64,000 nt of DNA, taken from Steroidobacteraceae bacterium (GTDB lineage: Bacteria > Pseudomonadota > Gammaproteobacteria > Steroidobacterales > Steroidobacteraceae). Location: the NCBI GenBank assembly GCA_029266835.1, contig JAQSWD010000006.1, forward strand, positions 1-64,000, read 5' to 3'. A program made the position numbers and the translations under genes. This document shows positions 47,601 through 56,229 of the stretch, one piece after another. Within the stretch, counting starts at the first letter, position 1. Every line of letters begins with the position of its first letter. Below the pieces are notes generated by a model. The model was not told where the DNA came from. It was given only the letters and a program-made list of their open reading frames with translations, and ran no database searches.

Positions 47601-48036
47601 GGGCCTGTACGTCACCGGCACCACGATCAATTCCGTGGCGCTGATCGGCCTCATCATGCTGGCCGGCATCGTTGTGAACAACGCGATCGTGCTCATCGAC
47701 GCGATCAACCAGGCCCGCGAACGCGGGCTGGAGAAGTTAGCCGCCATAAAGCTGGCCGGCCGCACGCGCCTGCGTCCCATCCTGATCACCAGCGTCAGTA
47801 CCATCATCGGCCTGATCCCCATGGCGATTGGAATCGGCGAAGGCGCGGAGATCCGCCGGCCCATGGCGATCACCGTGATCGCGGGAACGCTGGTGGCGAC
47901 ATTCCTCACGCTGGTGGTGATCCCCGTGCTGTACGCGCTGCTCGACCGCAAGGAGTTCGTCGCGGTGCCGGCCGAGTCCGGATCCTCGACGACGCCCGCC
48001 ATGCCGGCCACGGCGTTGCGCGACAAGGAGCGGTGA
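44611..48036 (+). CDS. RND efflux permease with extra hydrophobic insertion
   Basis: A proton-driven inner-membrane pump subunit of the HAE/AcrB-like RND superfamily, 1141 residues, longer than the usual 1020-1060. It begins MNIVDFAIRRRVTIAMATVAIT. RND motifs include the porter-domain ELPGAAPSEIENLISRPIEE and, in the TM4 region, GGIALSVGMLIDNSVVILEAI with the proton-relay Asp. Between the sixth and seventh TM helices (about 495-630) an added stretch contains FWKFISVPIFLLRWAWSYV and WVVRVARVLFGGLGKVFAVL, apparently two or more amphipathic or membrane helices. The second half is regular, ending with a short polar tail. Confidence 0.93.
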   Translation: MNIVDFAIRRRVTIAMATVAITLLGMISLSRLKVNLLPDLSYPTLTIRTELPGAAPSEIENLISRPIEEAAGVVRNVRSVRSVSRSGQSDVIVEFSWGTDMDFAGIEVRERIDLLWLPVEATRPLLLRFDPSSEPVMRVAFVDEATDGGRSAASHEERLKFLRRFADDRIKPEIESVEGSAAVKVSGGFEDEVQIYVDQQRLAQLKLSIEHVARRIGAENVNLSGGRLEQGTQRFLVRTVNEFETLEDMANAVVATVDNQPVYLKDVARVERGYKDRTAITRLNGAECIELAIYKEGDANTVQLAQGIARKLESLQKLLPAGTKLTPVYDQSRFIASAVSDVKDAAILGGLLSILVLYFFLRDAWATIVTGIVIPVTVVGIFVMMYAFDLTLNVMSLGGIALSVGMLIDNSVVILEAIARRKEAGLSTIEAAREGTAEVATAVTASTLTSVAVFFPMVFVSGIAGQLFRDQALTVTFAQLISLMVGITLVPMLTAWRARLGDKEEAPADDAGEPRETLTSLKRYVAAVWSNFKVSAIVRGRVHPSWPVRAFWKFISVPIFLLRWAWSYVAFGLRWTFTWVVRVARVLFGGLGKVFAVLLSPFVWLTQRSYAFLDRHYPALLSWALERRVAVLSTAVALLAVTVLILPRLGTELIPQLSQGEFTVKMRLPAGSPLETTDRQVQTIHKAARALPDLDSAYGVAGTGNRLDANPVDSGENTGNLDVKLRGVDKQGEERAMQALRADLAGIPGAQYEFTRPSLLTLATPVEVVLAGYDLDRLSVAANAIRERMELSKAFKDIRSSIEGGHPEIQIIFDQERASQLGLAVRDVADRVVANVRGSVATRYRLQEKKIDVLVRSVDTRAASIEEVRNLVVNPGGAHPVTLSAVADVRLATGPAEIRRANQERVAVISAAPADGDLGAATIQAREILSQTTLPVGILGSVSGQSEEMTESFRSLGLAFALAVFLVYLVMASQFESLLHPFVILFTIPMGLIGSIWGLYVTGTTINSVALIGLIMLAGIVVNNAIVLIDAINQARERGLEKLAAIKLAGRTRLRPILITSVSTIIGLIPMAIGIGEGAEIRRPMAITVIAGTLVATFLTLVVIPVLYALLDRKEFVAVPAESGSSTTPAMPATALRDKER

Positions 48037-48037
48037 A

Positions 48038-51000
48038 GTGGTACATACCGACTTCGCGCTGCGCCGACCCATCACCACGCTCATGGTATTTGCCGCGGTG
48101 GCGGTCATCGGCATCGTGTCCTTGCGCCTGCTTCCTCTGGAGCAGTACCCCGATGTGAGCTTTCCGTTCATGGGTGCGGGCGTGCCGTATCCCGGCTCGA
48201 CCCCCGAGGAAACCGAAGAACTGATCACGCGCCCCATCGAGGACGCGCTGGCCACGTTGCCGGGCATCGAGGAGATCCGGTCCACCTCCACCGACCAGGA
48301 CGCGCGATTCGAAATCCGTTTCGCCTGGGGCACGGACCTGAATACCGCCGGCTTCGAGGTGCGCAACAAGCTCGACTCCGTCCGCTCCAGCTTGCCGAAA
48401 ACGGCGGATCGCATGTGGATGTGGATGGCATCCACCGCCGACTCGCCCATGCTGACGGTGCGCTTCTCCGCCGACCAGGATCTTTCCTCGCAATACGACC
48501 TGCTCGATCGCTACTTCAAGAAGCCCATCGAACGCATCGATGGCGTGGCGCGGGTGGAACTGGCCGGCGTCGAGGCGCGCGAAGTGCGCATCCTCGTCGA
48601 CCCCGGCCGCATCGCCGCGCACGGCGTCGACATTCGCCAGCTGGTCCAACTACTGGAGAAGAGCAACTTCTCGGTGGGCGCCGGCCAGATTACCGGTAAT
48701 GGCGAGCGTTTCTCCGTACGTCCACTGGGCGAGTTCCGTTCATTGGACGAGATCCGCAACCTCGTCATCAAGGGCAACCTGCGCATCGGCGACCTGGCGA
48801 CGGTGGAGCTCATCAGCCCCGAGATCCTGCGGCGTCGCCATCTGGACGGCCGCCCCGCCGTGGGCCTGGATGTATTCAAGGCCACGGGCGCGAATGTCGT
48901 CGAAGTGGTCGCGCGAGTGCAGGAGGTGCTGGAAAAAAACCGGGCGCTGCCGCAGATGCAGGGCATCAGCGTGTTCACGCTGGACAACCAGGCCGAAGCC
49001 ATCCGCCAGTCTCTGGCCGATCTCACCGAGGCGGGGCTCATCGGCGCGGCGCTGGCTTTCGCCGTGCTCTATCTATTCCTGCGGCACTGGCCTACCACGC
49101 TGATCGTGAGCGCGGCCGTGCCGCTGTCTCTGCTGGTGACGCTGGCGGTCATGTACTTCACCGGCCTCACAATCAATGTGATGTCGATGATGGGCATGAT
49201 GCTGGCCATCGGCATGCTGGTGGACAACGCGGTGGTGGTGACCGAAAGCGTGTTCCGCCACCGGCAGCTCGACCCGGACAACCCGCAAAAAGCGACGCTG
49301 GCCGGCGTGAAGGAAGTCGGCGTGGCCACGCTCGCGGGTACCGCCACCTGCGTGGTCGTGTTCCTGCCCATCCTGTTCAGCAACAACAACCAGATCTCGA
49401 TATGGCTCACGCACGTGGCCATTCCGATCTGCGTGGCCATGGTGGCGTCGCTGGTCATCGCTCAGACGCTGATTCCCATGGTCACCTCGCGCTTCGCGCC
49501 GCCGCCGCCGCTCGATCACAAGAGCTGGCTCTCGCGGCTGCAGGATCGCTACACGAGATGGCTGGACTGGAGCATCCATCATCGCGGTTGGACGGCATTG
49601 GGGTTGTTCAGCGTGCTCGCGCTGACGGTGGGCCTCATCGTGCTGTCCTCCGCGTACCCGGGCAAATTCATCAAGTTCGACCCGGGCGCGCAGGATGGCG
49701 GCAACCAGGTGTTCCTCGGGTACAACATCAAGGGCTCGCATCCCATCGACCGCGTGGAAGCCGCGGTGGGCACCGTCGAAAAACACTTCGAGACGCGGCG
49801 CGACGAGCTCGGCATCAAGAGCTTCTACACCGTGTACGACCAGTCCAGCGCCTTCTCCATCGTCGTGCTGAAGCCGCGCGATGAAGGTGGTCCGCGCACC
49901 CAGGAGTTCGTGGAGAAAGCGCAGGACGGGCTGCCCGAGATCATCATCGGCAAGCCCAGCTTCAAGTGGGATGACGCCAACTCCATGGGCAGCCAGCGCT
50001 TCAGCGTGCAGCTCACGGGCGAATCCACCGAGCGCCTGGCCGTGCTGGCCGATGAAATGGCGCGCGTGATGTCCAGCGTGAAGGGGCTGGAGGCCGTGCG
50101 CTCGGAAGCACGCGAAGGCGATGAAGAGGTGCAGATCGTGGTTGACCGGCAGCGCGCCGCAGCGCTGGGCGTCACGTCTTCGGACGTGGCACAGGCCGTG
50201 GCGGCCGCGCTGCGTGGTGATCGCCTGCGGGAATTCCGCGGCACGGACCGGGAGCTCACGCTGCGCCTCGCCTTCCGCGAATCCGACCGGCAGAGCATCG
50301 ACAACCTCGCGGAGTTCCCCATCTACCTGCCATCGGGCACGCGGGTACCGTTGTCGGCCGTCGCGGACTTCCGCATCGCCAAGGGCCCGCGCTCCATCGA
50401 ACGCGTCGATCGCCTGACTTCGGTGGCCATCACCGGCAATGTGAAGAAGGATTCCACGCTCGACGCGGTGGGCAAGGAAGTCGAGGCGCTGCTGGCGAAC
50501 TACCAGCTTCCGCCCGGTTACTCCTGGAAGCTGGGCAAGGGCTTCGAACAGCAGGACGAGAGTTCGGCGACCATGCTGACCAACCTGTTGCTGGCTATCG
50601 CGATGATCTACCTGGTGATGGCCGCGGTGTTCGAAAGCACCGTGTATCCCATGTCCATCATCACGTCGATATTCATGGCCATCGTCGGGGTGATCTGGCT
50701 GCTGTTCCTCACGCGCACCACCATCACCATCATGGCTTTCATCGGCGTGCAGATATTGATAGGCGTGGTGGTGAACATCGGCATCGTGCTGGTGGCCCAC
50801 ATCAACGAGCTGCGCAATGCCGGGATGGAACGCATGGCCGCCATCGTTCAGGCCGGCCGGGACCGGCTGCGCCCCATCCTGATGACCACTCTCACCGCCT
50901 CGCTGGGCCTGTTGCCGCTGGCCGCGGGCGATGCATCTCTCGCGGTGGGCGGCGGCGGACCGTCGTACGCGCCCATGGCTCGTTCAATCATGGGCGGGCT

Positions 51001-51169
51001 GCTCGCCGGCGCCGTGATGTCGCTGTTCGTGGTGCCGGCGTTCTACGTGTGGATAGACAACGGCGCGGAACGCCTCAGGATGTTCGTGCGCCGCACCCGC
51101 GTGCAAGAAGAACCGGTGGCCGGGACGGCCGGGACAGCAATCGAGGCTCCTACTGCAGGAGCACCTTGA
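48038..51169 (+). CDS. RND efflux permease (second subunit)
   Basis: A second RND pump subunit, 1043 residues, normal length. It starts at GTG 48038, just after the upstream stop, with AAGGAG before it. It begins MVHTDFALRRPITTLMVFAAV and has FMGAGVPYPGSTPEETEELITRPIED and MMGMMLAIGMLVDNAVVVTESV, the TM4 motif with the proton-relay residue. Two adjacent, different permeases behind one adaptor recall MdtABC, where a BC2 heterotrimer forms. Whether these two also co-assemble is inference. Its 3' end overlaps the convergent next gene by 20 bases. Confidence 0.93.
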   Translation: MVHTDFALRRPITTLMVFAAVAVIGIVSLRLLPLEQYPDVSFPFMGAGVPYPGSTPEETEELITRPIEDALATLPGIEEIRSTSTDQDARFEIRFAWGTDLNTAGFEVRNKLDSVRSSLPKTADRMWMWMASTADSPMLTVRFSADQDLSSQYDLLDRYFKKPIERIDGVARVELAGVEAREVRILVDPGRIAAHGVDIRQLVQLLEKSNFSVGAGQITGNGERFSVRPLGEFRSLDEIRNLVIKGNLRIGDLATVELISPEILRRRHLDGRPAVGLDVFKATGANVVEVVARVQEVLEKNRALPQMQGISVFTLDNQAEAIRQSLADLTEAGLIGAALAFAVLYLFLRHWPTTLIVSAAVPLSLLVTLAVMYFTGLTINVMSMMGMMLAIGMLVDNAVVVTESVFRHRQLDPDNPQKATLAGVKEVGVATLAGTATCVVVFLPILFSNNNQISIWLTHVAIPICVAMVASLVIAQTLIPMVTSRFAPPPPLDHKSWLSRLQDRYTRWLDWSIHHRGWTALGLFSVLALTVGLIVLSSAYPGKFIKFDPGAQDGGNQVFLGYNIKGSHPIDRVEAAVGTVEKHFETRRDELGIKSFYTVYDQSSAFSIVVLKPRDEGGPRTQEFVEKAQDGLPEIIIGKPSFKWDDANSMGSQRFSVQLTGESTERLAVLADEMARVMSSVKGLEAVRSEAREGDEEVQIVVDRQRAAALGVTSSDVAQAVAAALRGDRLREFRGTDRELTLRLAFRESDRQSIDNLAEFPIYLPSGTRVPLSAVADFRIAKGPRSIERVDRLTSVAITGNVKKDSTLDAVGKEVEALLANYQLPPGYSWKLGKGFEQQDESSATMLTNLLLAIAMIYLVMAAVFESTVYPMSIITSIFMAIVGVIWLLFLTRTTITIMAFIGVQILIGVVVNIGIVLVAHINELRNAGMERMAAIVQAGRDRLRPILMTTLTASLGLLPLAAGDASLAVGGGGPSYAPMARSIMGGLLAGAVMSLFVVPAFYVWIDNGAERLRMFVRRTRVQEEPVAGTAGTAIEAPTAGAP

Positions 51170-52205
51170 ACAGGTCCCAGGTGTCTTCGGCGACCACGTT
51201 CGGTAGTTTGGCCGACGTGACGCCATGCGAGCCGTGCGCAAGCACGTCGCCCTCCGACACGCCGCACGATTCGGGGATGGGCACGGTGTCGAAGTCGCTC
51301 AGGTAAGCGGCCGAGCCGCGCAGCCGGTCGCTGCGTGCGCCGACTTCCTGCATGATTCCGTTACGTTGCTTGAGCAGGTTGCGCGCCTTGACGATGTCGC
51401 TCATCAGCGAGACGCAGGCCGCCAGGTCGCCATAGTGTTCGCTGGCTTCGCGCTTCGCCATGGCCGAGCGCGCGGCGCTGACCAGCGAAGTCCGCGCCAG
51501 GCGCAGGCACAGCACCTCCGCGCACGCGATGGCCGCGATGTTGATGGCGCGTTTCGACTCCACCGAGATGCCCGGAAACTCACCGGCACCGGCTTTGTCG
51601 AGTTCTTCGAAGCGGGCGCGCGCGGCCAGCAGATTGGTCTGCGCGGCGTCGACGGCGGCTTGCAGCGCGGGCCTTTGCGCGGCGACCCTGGGCTTCTCCC
51701 AGCGGTGCCAGAACTTGTCGAGCTTGGCGATTCGAGCGTCGCAGGCCGCGAGCTGCTGGCGCGCGGCCACGATCAGCGCTTCCGCCTGGCGCAGCTGCTG
51801 CTCCAGCGACTGGCGCTGCGAAAACTGTCGGCGGTTACCTTCGAGCGCGAATGCCTTGCGCTCGCGCTCTTCCTGCTTGGCCGCGAGGTCCCGCACCAGC
51901 TGCGCGATGATTTCGCGACCGTCGAACCACAGGGCCCGCAGGTGATAGAAGACCAGGGTAGATAGACCGCTGTCGGCGGATTCGAGACGCTTCTCCAGCC
52001 CCTCGAGCATTTCCTGGACGCGCTGCGTGGCGGCTTCCTGCTGCTTGAGGCGATCGCGCATGCGCTGCGCGGTCTCGCTGAGCTCCTCGTGCTGCTTGCG
52101 CAGCTCCGCGCGGCTGCGGAACAGCTCGACCACGCGGCCATCTTCCGGATTTGACTCGGCCGGCTTGCTGGCGGCAAGAAAGGCGAAAGGCTTGAGGGCT
52201 TTCAT
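51150..52205 (-). CDS. Coiled-coil protein of unknown function
   Basis: I do not recognise this 351-residue protein. It has no signal peptide or TM segment. Residues about 25-200 are heptad-like and rich in Glu, Gln, Arg and Leu (RAELRKQHEELSETAQRM, RVQEMLEGLEKRLESA), with a W/F-rich break HLRALWFDGREIIAQLV near residue 95 and FWHRWEKPRV near 170. The C-terminal third (VESKRAINIAAIACAEVLCLRLA to EDTWDLFKVLLQ) looks globular and helical. It precedes no obvious partner; the DUF1249 gene lies 27 bases upstream in the same direction. Confidence 0.75.
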   Translation of the reverse strand: MKALKPFAFLAASKPAESNPEDGRVVELFRSRAELRKQHEELSETAQRMRDRLKQQEAATQRVQEMLEGLEKRLESADSGLSTLVFYHLRALWFDGREIIAQLVRDLAAKQEERERKAFALEGNRRQFSQRQSLEQQLRQAEALIVAARQQLAACDARIAKLDKFWHRWEKPRVAAQRPALQAAVDAAQTNLLAARARFEELDKAGAGEFPGISVESKRAINIAAIACAEVLCLRLARTSLVSAARSAMAKREASEHYGDLAACVSLMSDIVKARNLLKQRNGIMQEVGARSDRLRGSAAYLSDFDTVPIPESCGVSEGDVLAHGSHGVTSAKLPNVVAEDTWDLFKVLLQ

Positions 52206-52232
52206 GGGCTCCCGCGCGGACGGGAGCGTTGG

Positions 52233-52712
52233 TTAGGCGCGAAACCCGTGGCCGCGGTCGATGCAGTACTCCAGCCACTTATTTAGCATCGTATTCCTGG
52301 CCCAGCGCTGATCCAGTTCACGCTCCGCCACGCCGCGCAGCCGCCGCAAGACCTCGTGCTCGGGTTGCTGCCTGGCATGGGTATCCGCCGTTGGCGTCCA
52401 TTCCTGGGCCTCCACGAGCCGCGCATCGTGATAAACGCGCACCCGCATGTCCGGGTAGGTGGTCACGCCATCCGCCGCGGGGAAAAGATAGGTGAGATCG
52501 AGACTGGTCGTGTAAGGCGAACGCTCCGTGACGCTGAGACGCAGGTCACAGTCGTCCGCAACCTGCGACAGGCGCGTGCCGGTGAGCTGGCGCAGGTCTC
52601 CGGCGAGCGACGCGAGGCGCAGGTAGTTGCTCTCGTACAGCGACATGAGAGCGACGAAGCTGCGCGGCCGCGAGCGCCACGAAACCAGAGTCAATGTGTC
52701 ATTCAACATCAT
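52233..52712 (-). CDS. DUF1249 (YqiB-like) protein
   Basis: A cytoplasmic protein of the DUF1249/YqiB family, function unknown. Signature segments are FVALMSLYESNYLRLASLAGDL, DDCDLRLSVTERSPYTTSLDLTYLF (quoted in part by the family) and DMRVRVYHDARLVEAQEW. The ATG at 52710-52712 gives 159 residues; a TTG further upstream starts the track ORF. In E. coli yqiB is near parE and nudF, which are not here. It is probably co-transcribed with the coiled-coil gene downstream. Confidence 0.82.
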   Translation of the reverse strand: MMLNDTLTLVSWRSRPRSFVALMSLYESNYLRLASLAGDLRQLTGTRLSQVADDCDLRLSVTERSPYTTSLDLTYLFPAADGVTTYPDMRVRVYHDARLVEAQEWTPTADTHARQQPEHEVLRRLRGVAERELDQRWARNTMLNKWLEYCIDRGHGFRA

Positions 52713-52793
52713 CTGGTCCGAATATAGCGGACCATTGCGATCATTCAAGACGCAAATCTCAAGCCAATGAGGCGTGATGCAGTTCGCGTCCGG

Positions 52794-53003
52794 TTATTTT
52801 TCTTCGACGTATTGAAAAACTTCGTCGAGCGTGCGACCAAGGGAATTCGCCAGTTTGAATGCGAGCTCGAGCGACGGAGAATATTTTCCCGCTTCGAGCG
52901 CAATGATGGTCTGACGAGTGACACCACAGGCTTCCGCGAGTTCCGCCTGCGTCATCTGCGCGCCGGAAAGGCGCCATTCGCGAATGCGATTGACGACGCT
53001 CAA
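52794..53003 (-). CDS. Small XRE-type HTH regulator
   Basis: A 69-residue helix-turn-helix protein that is almost only the DNA-binding domain: RIREWRLSGAQMTQAELAE, then ACGVTRQTIIALEAGKYSPS and LELAFKLANSLGRTLDEVFQY. No ATG fits; TTG at 53001-53003 overlaps the stop of the membrane-protein gene as TTGA, so it is likely translationally coupled. Short regulators of this type are commonly paired with a DUF2178-like membrane protein, as here. The ATGTAAA repeats upstream of the pair are candidate operators for it. Confidence 0.85.
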   Translation of the reverse strand: MSVVNRIREWRLSGAQMTQAELAEACGVTRQTIIALEAGKYSPSLELAFKLANSLGRTLDEVFQYVEEK

Positions 53004-53650
53004 GCGCTCGCCCGACCCGATGAACGATAGGCAATCGCCAGCGCCACGTGCTCGACCAGCGATTTCGCGATCAGCAGCCCGATGAGCAGGTTGGCGAGCA
53101 CGATGGGCGCGAGCCACCAGCTCATCTGCTGCCGCGGAACCGATGCAAGCACGACGATGCCGCCGATCACAATCAGCGTGAGCGCCCAATCGGCTGCGCG
53201 ACCCGCGCGATGGCGCAGTTGCAGATCGCGTTCATCCACTTCGATGCCGCCGGCGCGACGCCCGATGAGATGCGATACCACCGCCCAGGCGATGATGAGC
53301 AGGACGTACCGCTGGATGAACCGCTGGGTGAACAGGTCGTGGATGCTTTCAGGTACGACGGCATGACGGGAGAGCGCCAGCATCTCCCCCGTGAAAGTCG
53401 CGAGGATGATGACGAGGAACACCAGGCCTACCCAGGCCCGACGCTCGGTGAGCGACATGTGTTCGGGGAAGACTTCCTGGCTCTTCCTGCTGAACAGCCA
53501 GATTGCCGCCAGAAGACACAGCACGAAAGCATTGGCGCCAGTCGCGCCCAGGTCCACACCGCCCCAGCGTTCGCTGGGCCCGAAGAGGGCGAGGCCGCCG
53601 GCCAGCAAACCCGCCGCAGTCAGAATCCACGCAAGCCGTATCCCGTTCAT
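53000..53650 (-). CDS. DUF2178-like multi-pass membrane protein
   Basis: A 216-residue inner-membrane protein with about six hydrophobic segments in N- and C-terminal groups (for example WILTAAGLLAGGLALFG, FVLCLLAAIWLF, VLLIIAWAVVSHLIG, WALTLIVIGGIVVLA, LAPIVLANLLIGLLI). The hydrophilic loop GIEVDERDLQLRHRAGRAA carries the DER motif typical of DUF2178-like proteins encoded next to small HTH regulators. The ATG has GAGGAGG five bases upstream. Biochemical role unknown; a sensory or modulatory role for the HTH protein is possible. Confidence 0.8.
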   Translation of the reverse strand: MNGIRLAWILTAAGLLAGGLALFGPSERWGGVDLGATGANAFVLCLLAAIWLFSRKSQEVFPEHMSLTERRAWVGLVFLVIILATFTGEMLALSRHAVVPESIHDLFTQRFIQRYVLLIIAWAVVSHLIGRRAGGIEVDERDLQLRHRAGRAADWALTLIVIGGIVVLASVPRQQMSWWLAPIVLANLLIGLLIAKSLVEHVALAIAYRSSGRASA

Positions 53651-53662
53651 GTCGCCTCCTCG

Positions 53663-53716
53663 ATGTAATGTTTACCGTACATGGTGTTAGGCCGCCATGT
53701 AAAGTCTTTTTTACAT
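53663..53716 (-). promoter_or_regulatory. Candidate promoter/operator region with ATGTAA repeats
   Basis: Upstream of the membrane-protein/HTH pair there is a perfect inverted repeat ATGTAAA-N6-TTTACAT (53697-53716) and a second cluster ATGTAATG...TTTACCGTACAT (53663-53682). On the minus strand a TTTACA (-35-like) and TACGGT (-10-like), 18 bases apart, lie between and within them. The right arm of the first repeat includes the TAA stop of the neighbouring dehydratase gene. Repeated half-sites around a promoter suggest autoregulation by the HTH protein. Confidence 0.45.
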
Positions 53717-54694
53717 CACAGGAAGCGATCCGCGCAGAAAGGGGCATTGCTCCAGATCGACGTTGCCGCCCGAAATCACGATGCCCACCCGCTGTCCGGG
53801 CGCACCCAGGGCACTCTTCAGCGCGGCTGCGACGGCCACCGCCGATGAGGGCTCGATGAGCAGCTTCAGGTCCTGCAAGGCTATGCGCATGGCCTCGACG
53901 ATCTGCGGCTCGGTGACGGTGACCACGTCGTCCACGAGCGCTCGCAATAGCTTGAAATTGCGAACGCCGATGGAGCCGCGCAATCCATCGGCCAGGGTGT
54001 CGGGCGCGGTGACCGAACATCGCTGGCCCGTCTTGAAAGAACGGAATGCGTCATCCGCATTGGCGGGCTCGGCTCCAACGACGCGAATGCCCGGGGCCAG
54101 GGTCTTCGCCGCCAACGCCGTGCCGCCGATGAGTCCACCACCGCCCACGGGCGCACAGATGACGTCGACCTCGGGGATCTCGGCCAGGAACTCCAGAGCC
54201 GCAGTGCCCTGCCCCGCGATGATGCGTGCGTCATCGAAAGGGTGGACCACTTCGCCGCCTTCGCGCGCGACTATCTCCTTCAATTTCTGTTCGCGCGCAG
54301 CGAGGCCCGGTTCGCAAAACTCGAGGCGTGCGCCCGCGGCTTCGATGGCCGCCACTTTCACGCGCGCCGAACCGCGCGGCACCACGACGAGCGCACGCAT
54401 GCCACGCGCGCGCGCCGCGAGCGCCAGCGCGTTGCCATGATTGCCGGACGAATGGGTGACCACCAGCGGCGTGCGCGCCGGATCCAGCTGCAGCAGCGTG
54501 TTCATCGCGCCGCGGAACTTGAACGCCCCACCGGTCTGCAGGTTTTCGCATTTGAAGAACACCCGCCGGCCGGCCCGCGCATCGAAGGCGTCACTGCGCA
54601 TGACGGGTGTGCGGACTATGTGCGGACCAATGCGTGCAGCCGCCGCCACCACGTCGGCGAATGCGGGCAACTCCTCACACGTGGAGAGGCTCAC
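53711..54694 (-). CDS. PLP-dependent threonine/serine dehydratase-like enzyme
   Basis: A fold-type II PLP enzyme of 327 residues, resembling catabolic threonine dehydratase, serine racemase and 3-hydroxyaspartate ammonia-lyase. The Schiff-base lysine is in [12 protein letters not shown] near residue 58, [13 protein letters not shown] binds the substrate carboxylate, and VGGGGLIGG holds the cofactor phosphate. SGGNVDLEQ lies near the C-terminus. There is no ACT regulatory domain, so it is not the biosynthetic IlvA type. Its start overlaps the orn stop by four bases. Confidence 0.88.
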   Translation of the reverse strand: MSLSTCEELPAFADVVAAAARIGPHIVRTPVMRSDAFDARAGRRVFFKCENLQTGGAFKFRGAMNTLLQLDPARTPLVVTHSSGNHGNALALAARARGMRALVVVPRGSARVKVAAIEAAGARLEFCEPGLAAREQKLKEIVAREGGEVVHPFDDARIIAGQGTAALEFLAEIPEVDVICAPVGGGGLIGGTALAAKTLAPGIRVVGAEPANADDAFRSFKTGQRCSVTAPDTLADGLRGSIGVRNFKLLRALVDDVVTVTEPQIVEAMRIALQDLKLLIEPSSAVAVAAALKSALGAPGQRVGIVISGGNVDLEQCPFLRGSLPVM

Positions 54695-55248
54695 AGCCGT
54701 GCGAATTCGGGCGCGAAGAAATGCTCGCGGTAGTACGCGAGTTCGCGGATGGATTCCTGGATGTCGTCCAGCGCCTTGTGCGAGCCCTGCTTAGAGAAGC
54801 CCGGGATGATGCCGGGAGCCCAACGTCGGGCCAGTTCCTTCACCGTGCTCACGTCGAGATTGCGGTAATGAAAGAACTTCTCGAGCGTGGGCATGTGGCG
54901 CGCGAGGAACCGCCGGTCCTGGCATATGCTGTTGCCGCACATGGGCGAGGCGTTGGCTTCCACCAGTGCCCGCACGAACTCCAGCGTGCGTTGTTCGGCG
55001 CTCGCCATCGTGTACTTGCTCTCTCGCACACGGGCGATGAGGCCGGAGGCGCCGTGGGTGCGCTTGTTCCACTCGTCCATCGCGTCGAGCACCGGGTCCG
55101 GCTGGTGGATGGCGATGACCGGCCCCTCGGCGACCACGTCGAGGTTGGCGTCGGTGACGATGGTGGCCATCTCGATGATCACGTCCGAGTCGGGCTTGAG
55201 GCCCGTCATCTCGAGATCTATCCAGATGAGATATTCGCTGCTCGGCAT
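54691..55248 (-). CDS. orn: Oligoribonuclease
   Basis: Orn is a 3'-5' exonuclease that degrades di- and short oligoribonucleotides, including pGpG from cyclic di-GMP breakdown. The 185-residue DEDDh protein shows [34 protein letters not shown], the histidine in [18 protein letters not shown] and the final [10 protein letters not shown]. It is divergent from rsgA with adjoining starts, the usual orn/rsgA pairing. It may complete c-di-GMP turnover begun by EAL proteins such as the one at 10.7 kb. Confidence 0.96.
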   Translation of the reverse strand: MPSSEYLIWIDLEMTGLKPDSDVIIEMATIVTDANLDVVAEGPVIAIHQPDPVLDAMDEWNKRTHGASGLIARVRESKYTMASAEQRTLEFVRALVEANASPMCGNSICQDRRFLARHMPTLEKFFHYRNLDVSTVKELARRWAPGIIPGFSKQGSHKALDDIQESIRELAYYREHFFAPEFARL

Positions 55249-55272
55249 ATGGATGGCGCGATACTACAGGGA

Positions 55273-56220
55273 ATGACTGGCTCCAGCGAAGACGGACGAT
55301 TCGAAGCCGAGGTGATCGCGGCCTATGGCCGGCACCTGCTCGTGCGGAACGGCGAGCACGAGGTACGCGCCCGGCCTTCGGGACGGCGGTTGTCCATCGT
55401 CTGCGGCGATCGCGTCCTTTGTGAAACCGACCGCAAGCATGATGAAGTGCTCATCGTCGAAGTGCTGCCGCGGCGGACGCTGCTGGCGCGCGCCAACATG
55501 CGCGGCGACAGCGAACCGGTGGTCGCGAACATCACGCGGCTGGTGGTCGTGCTCGCGCCATTGCCGCGCCCCGATCTCTTCGTCGTCGATCGTTATCTCT
55601 GCGCCGCCACCGCGGCCGGCATCACCGGCGCGCTGGCGGTCAACAAATCGGATCTCGAGGACGACGCCGGACTGCGGGAAGAACTCGACGCGCTGACCGC
55701 CGCGGGCTATGAGCGCGTGCGCTGCTCGGCCAAGGGCGGGCAAGGTCTCGCGGAATTGCGCGCCATGCTGGCCACGGGCGTGAGCGTGCTGGTGGGTCAA
55801 TCCGGCGTGGGCAAGTCGTCGCTGGTGCGCGCGCTGTTACCCGACGAAGTGATCGCCACCGGCGATCTCATGCGCGAAGAGGAAGGCCGGCACACCACCA
55901 CGGCATCGCGGGCCTATCGGCTGGTGAACCCGGCGGGCGGATCGGGTGGCACGCTGATCGACTCACCGGGCGTGCGAGACTTCGCGCCCGCCATCGATCA
56001 GCTGGATGAGAAAACGCTGGGCTTCCCGGAAATCGCGGCGCGCGCGGGTGGCTGCCGCTTCCACGACTGCAAACACCTGCAGGAACCCTCCTGCGCGGTG
56101 ATCGCGGCCGTCGAGGCGAATGAAATGTCCGCCAGGCGTTACGAGAGCTACCGGCGGCTGCGTCGTCTGTATTCCGATCTCGTGGAAGCGCGCGGCCCGG
56201 GTCAACGCAAGAAACGTTAG
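55273..56220 (+). CDS. rsgA: Ribosome small-subunit GTPase RsgA
   Basis: RsgA is a circularly permuted GTPase that acts in late 30S maturation. An N-terminal OB fold (about 10-75) precedes the permuted motifs: G4 NKSDLED, then G1 GQSGVGKSSLVRALL, G2 region HTTT, and G3 DSPGVRDFAP. The zinc knuckle is CRFHDCKHLQEPSC. I used ATG 55273 (MTGSSEDGRFEAEV), 315 residues; ATG 55249 in the same frame is possible. The 537-residue track ORF is the same frame extended through the antisense of orn. Confidence 0.94.
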   Translation: MTGSSEDGRFEAEVIAAYGRHLLVRNGEHEVRARPSGRRLSIVCGDRVLCETDRKHDEVLIVEVLPRRTLLARANMRGDSEPVVANITRLVVVLAPLPRPDLFVVDRYLCAATAAGITGALAVNKSDLEDDAGLREELDALTAAGYERVRCSAKGGQGLAELRAMLATGVSVLVGQSGVGKSSLVRALLPDEVIATGDLMREEEGRHTTTASRAYRLVNPAGGSGGTLIDSPGVRDFAPAIDQLDEKTLGFPEIAARAGGCRFHDCKHLQEPSCAVIAAVEANEMSARRYESYRRLRRLYSDLVEARGPGQRKKR

Positions 56221-56229
56221 CGGAACTCG

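Noticed and set aside
49073-50800. 575-residue minus-strand ORF opposite the second RND permease
   Set aside because: It mirrors the RND coding sequence and is full of His, Arg and Gln; no motif or ribosome binding site supports it.
10700-52000. Recurring TATCTA/TAGATA hexamer in coding regions
   Set aside because: Seven or so occurrences in 64 kb are about what base composition would give, so no enrichment or uptake-sequence role is supported.
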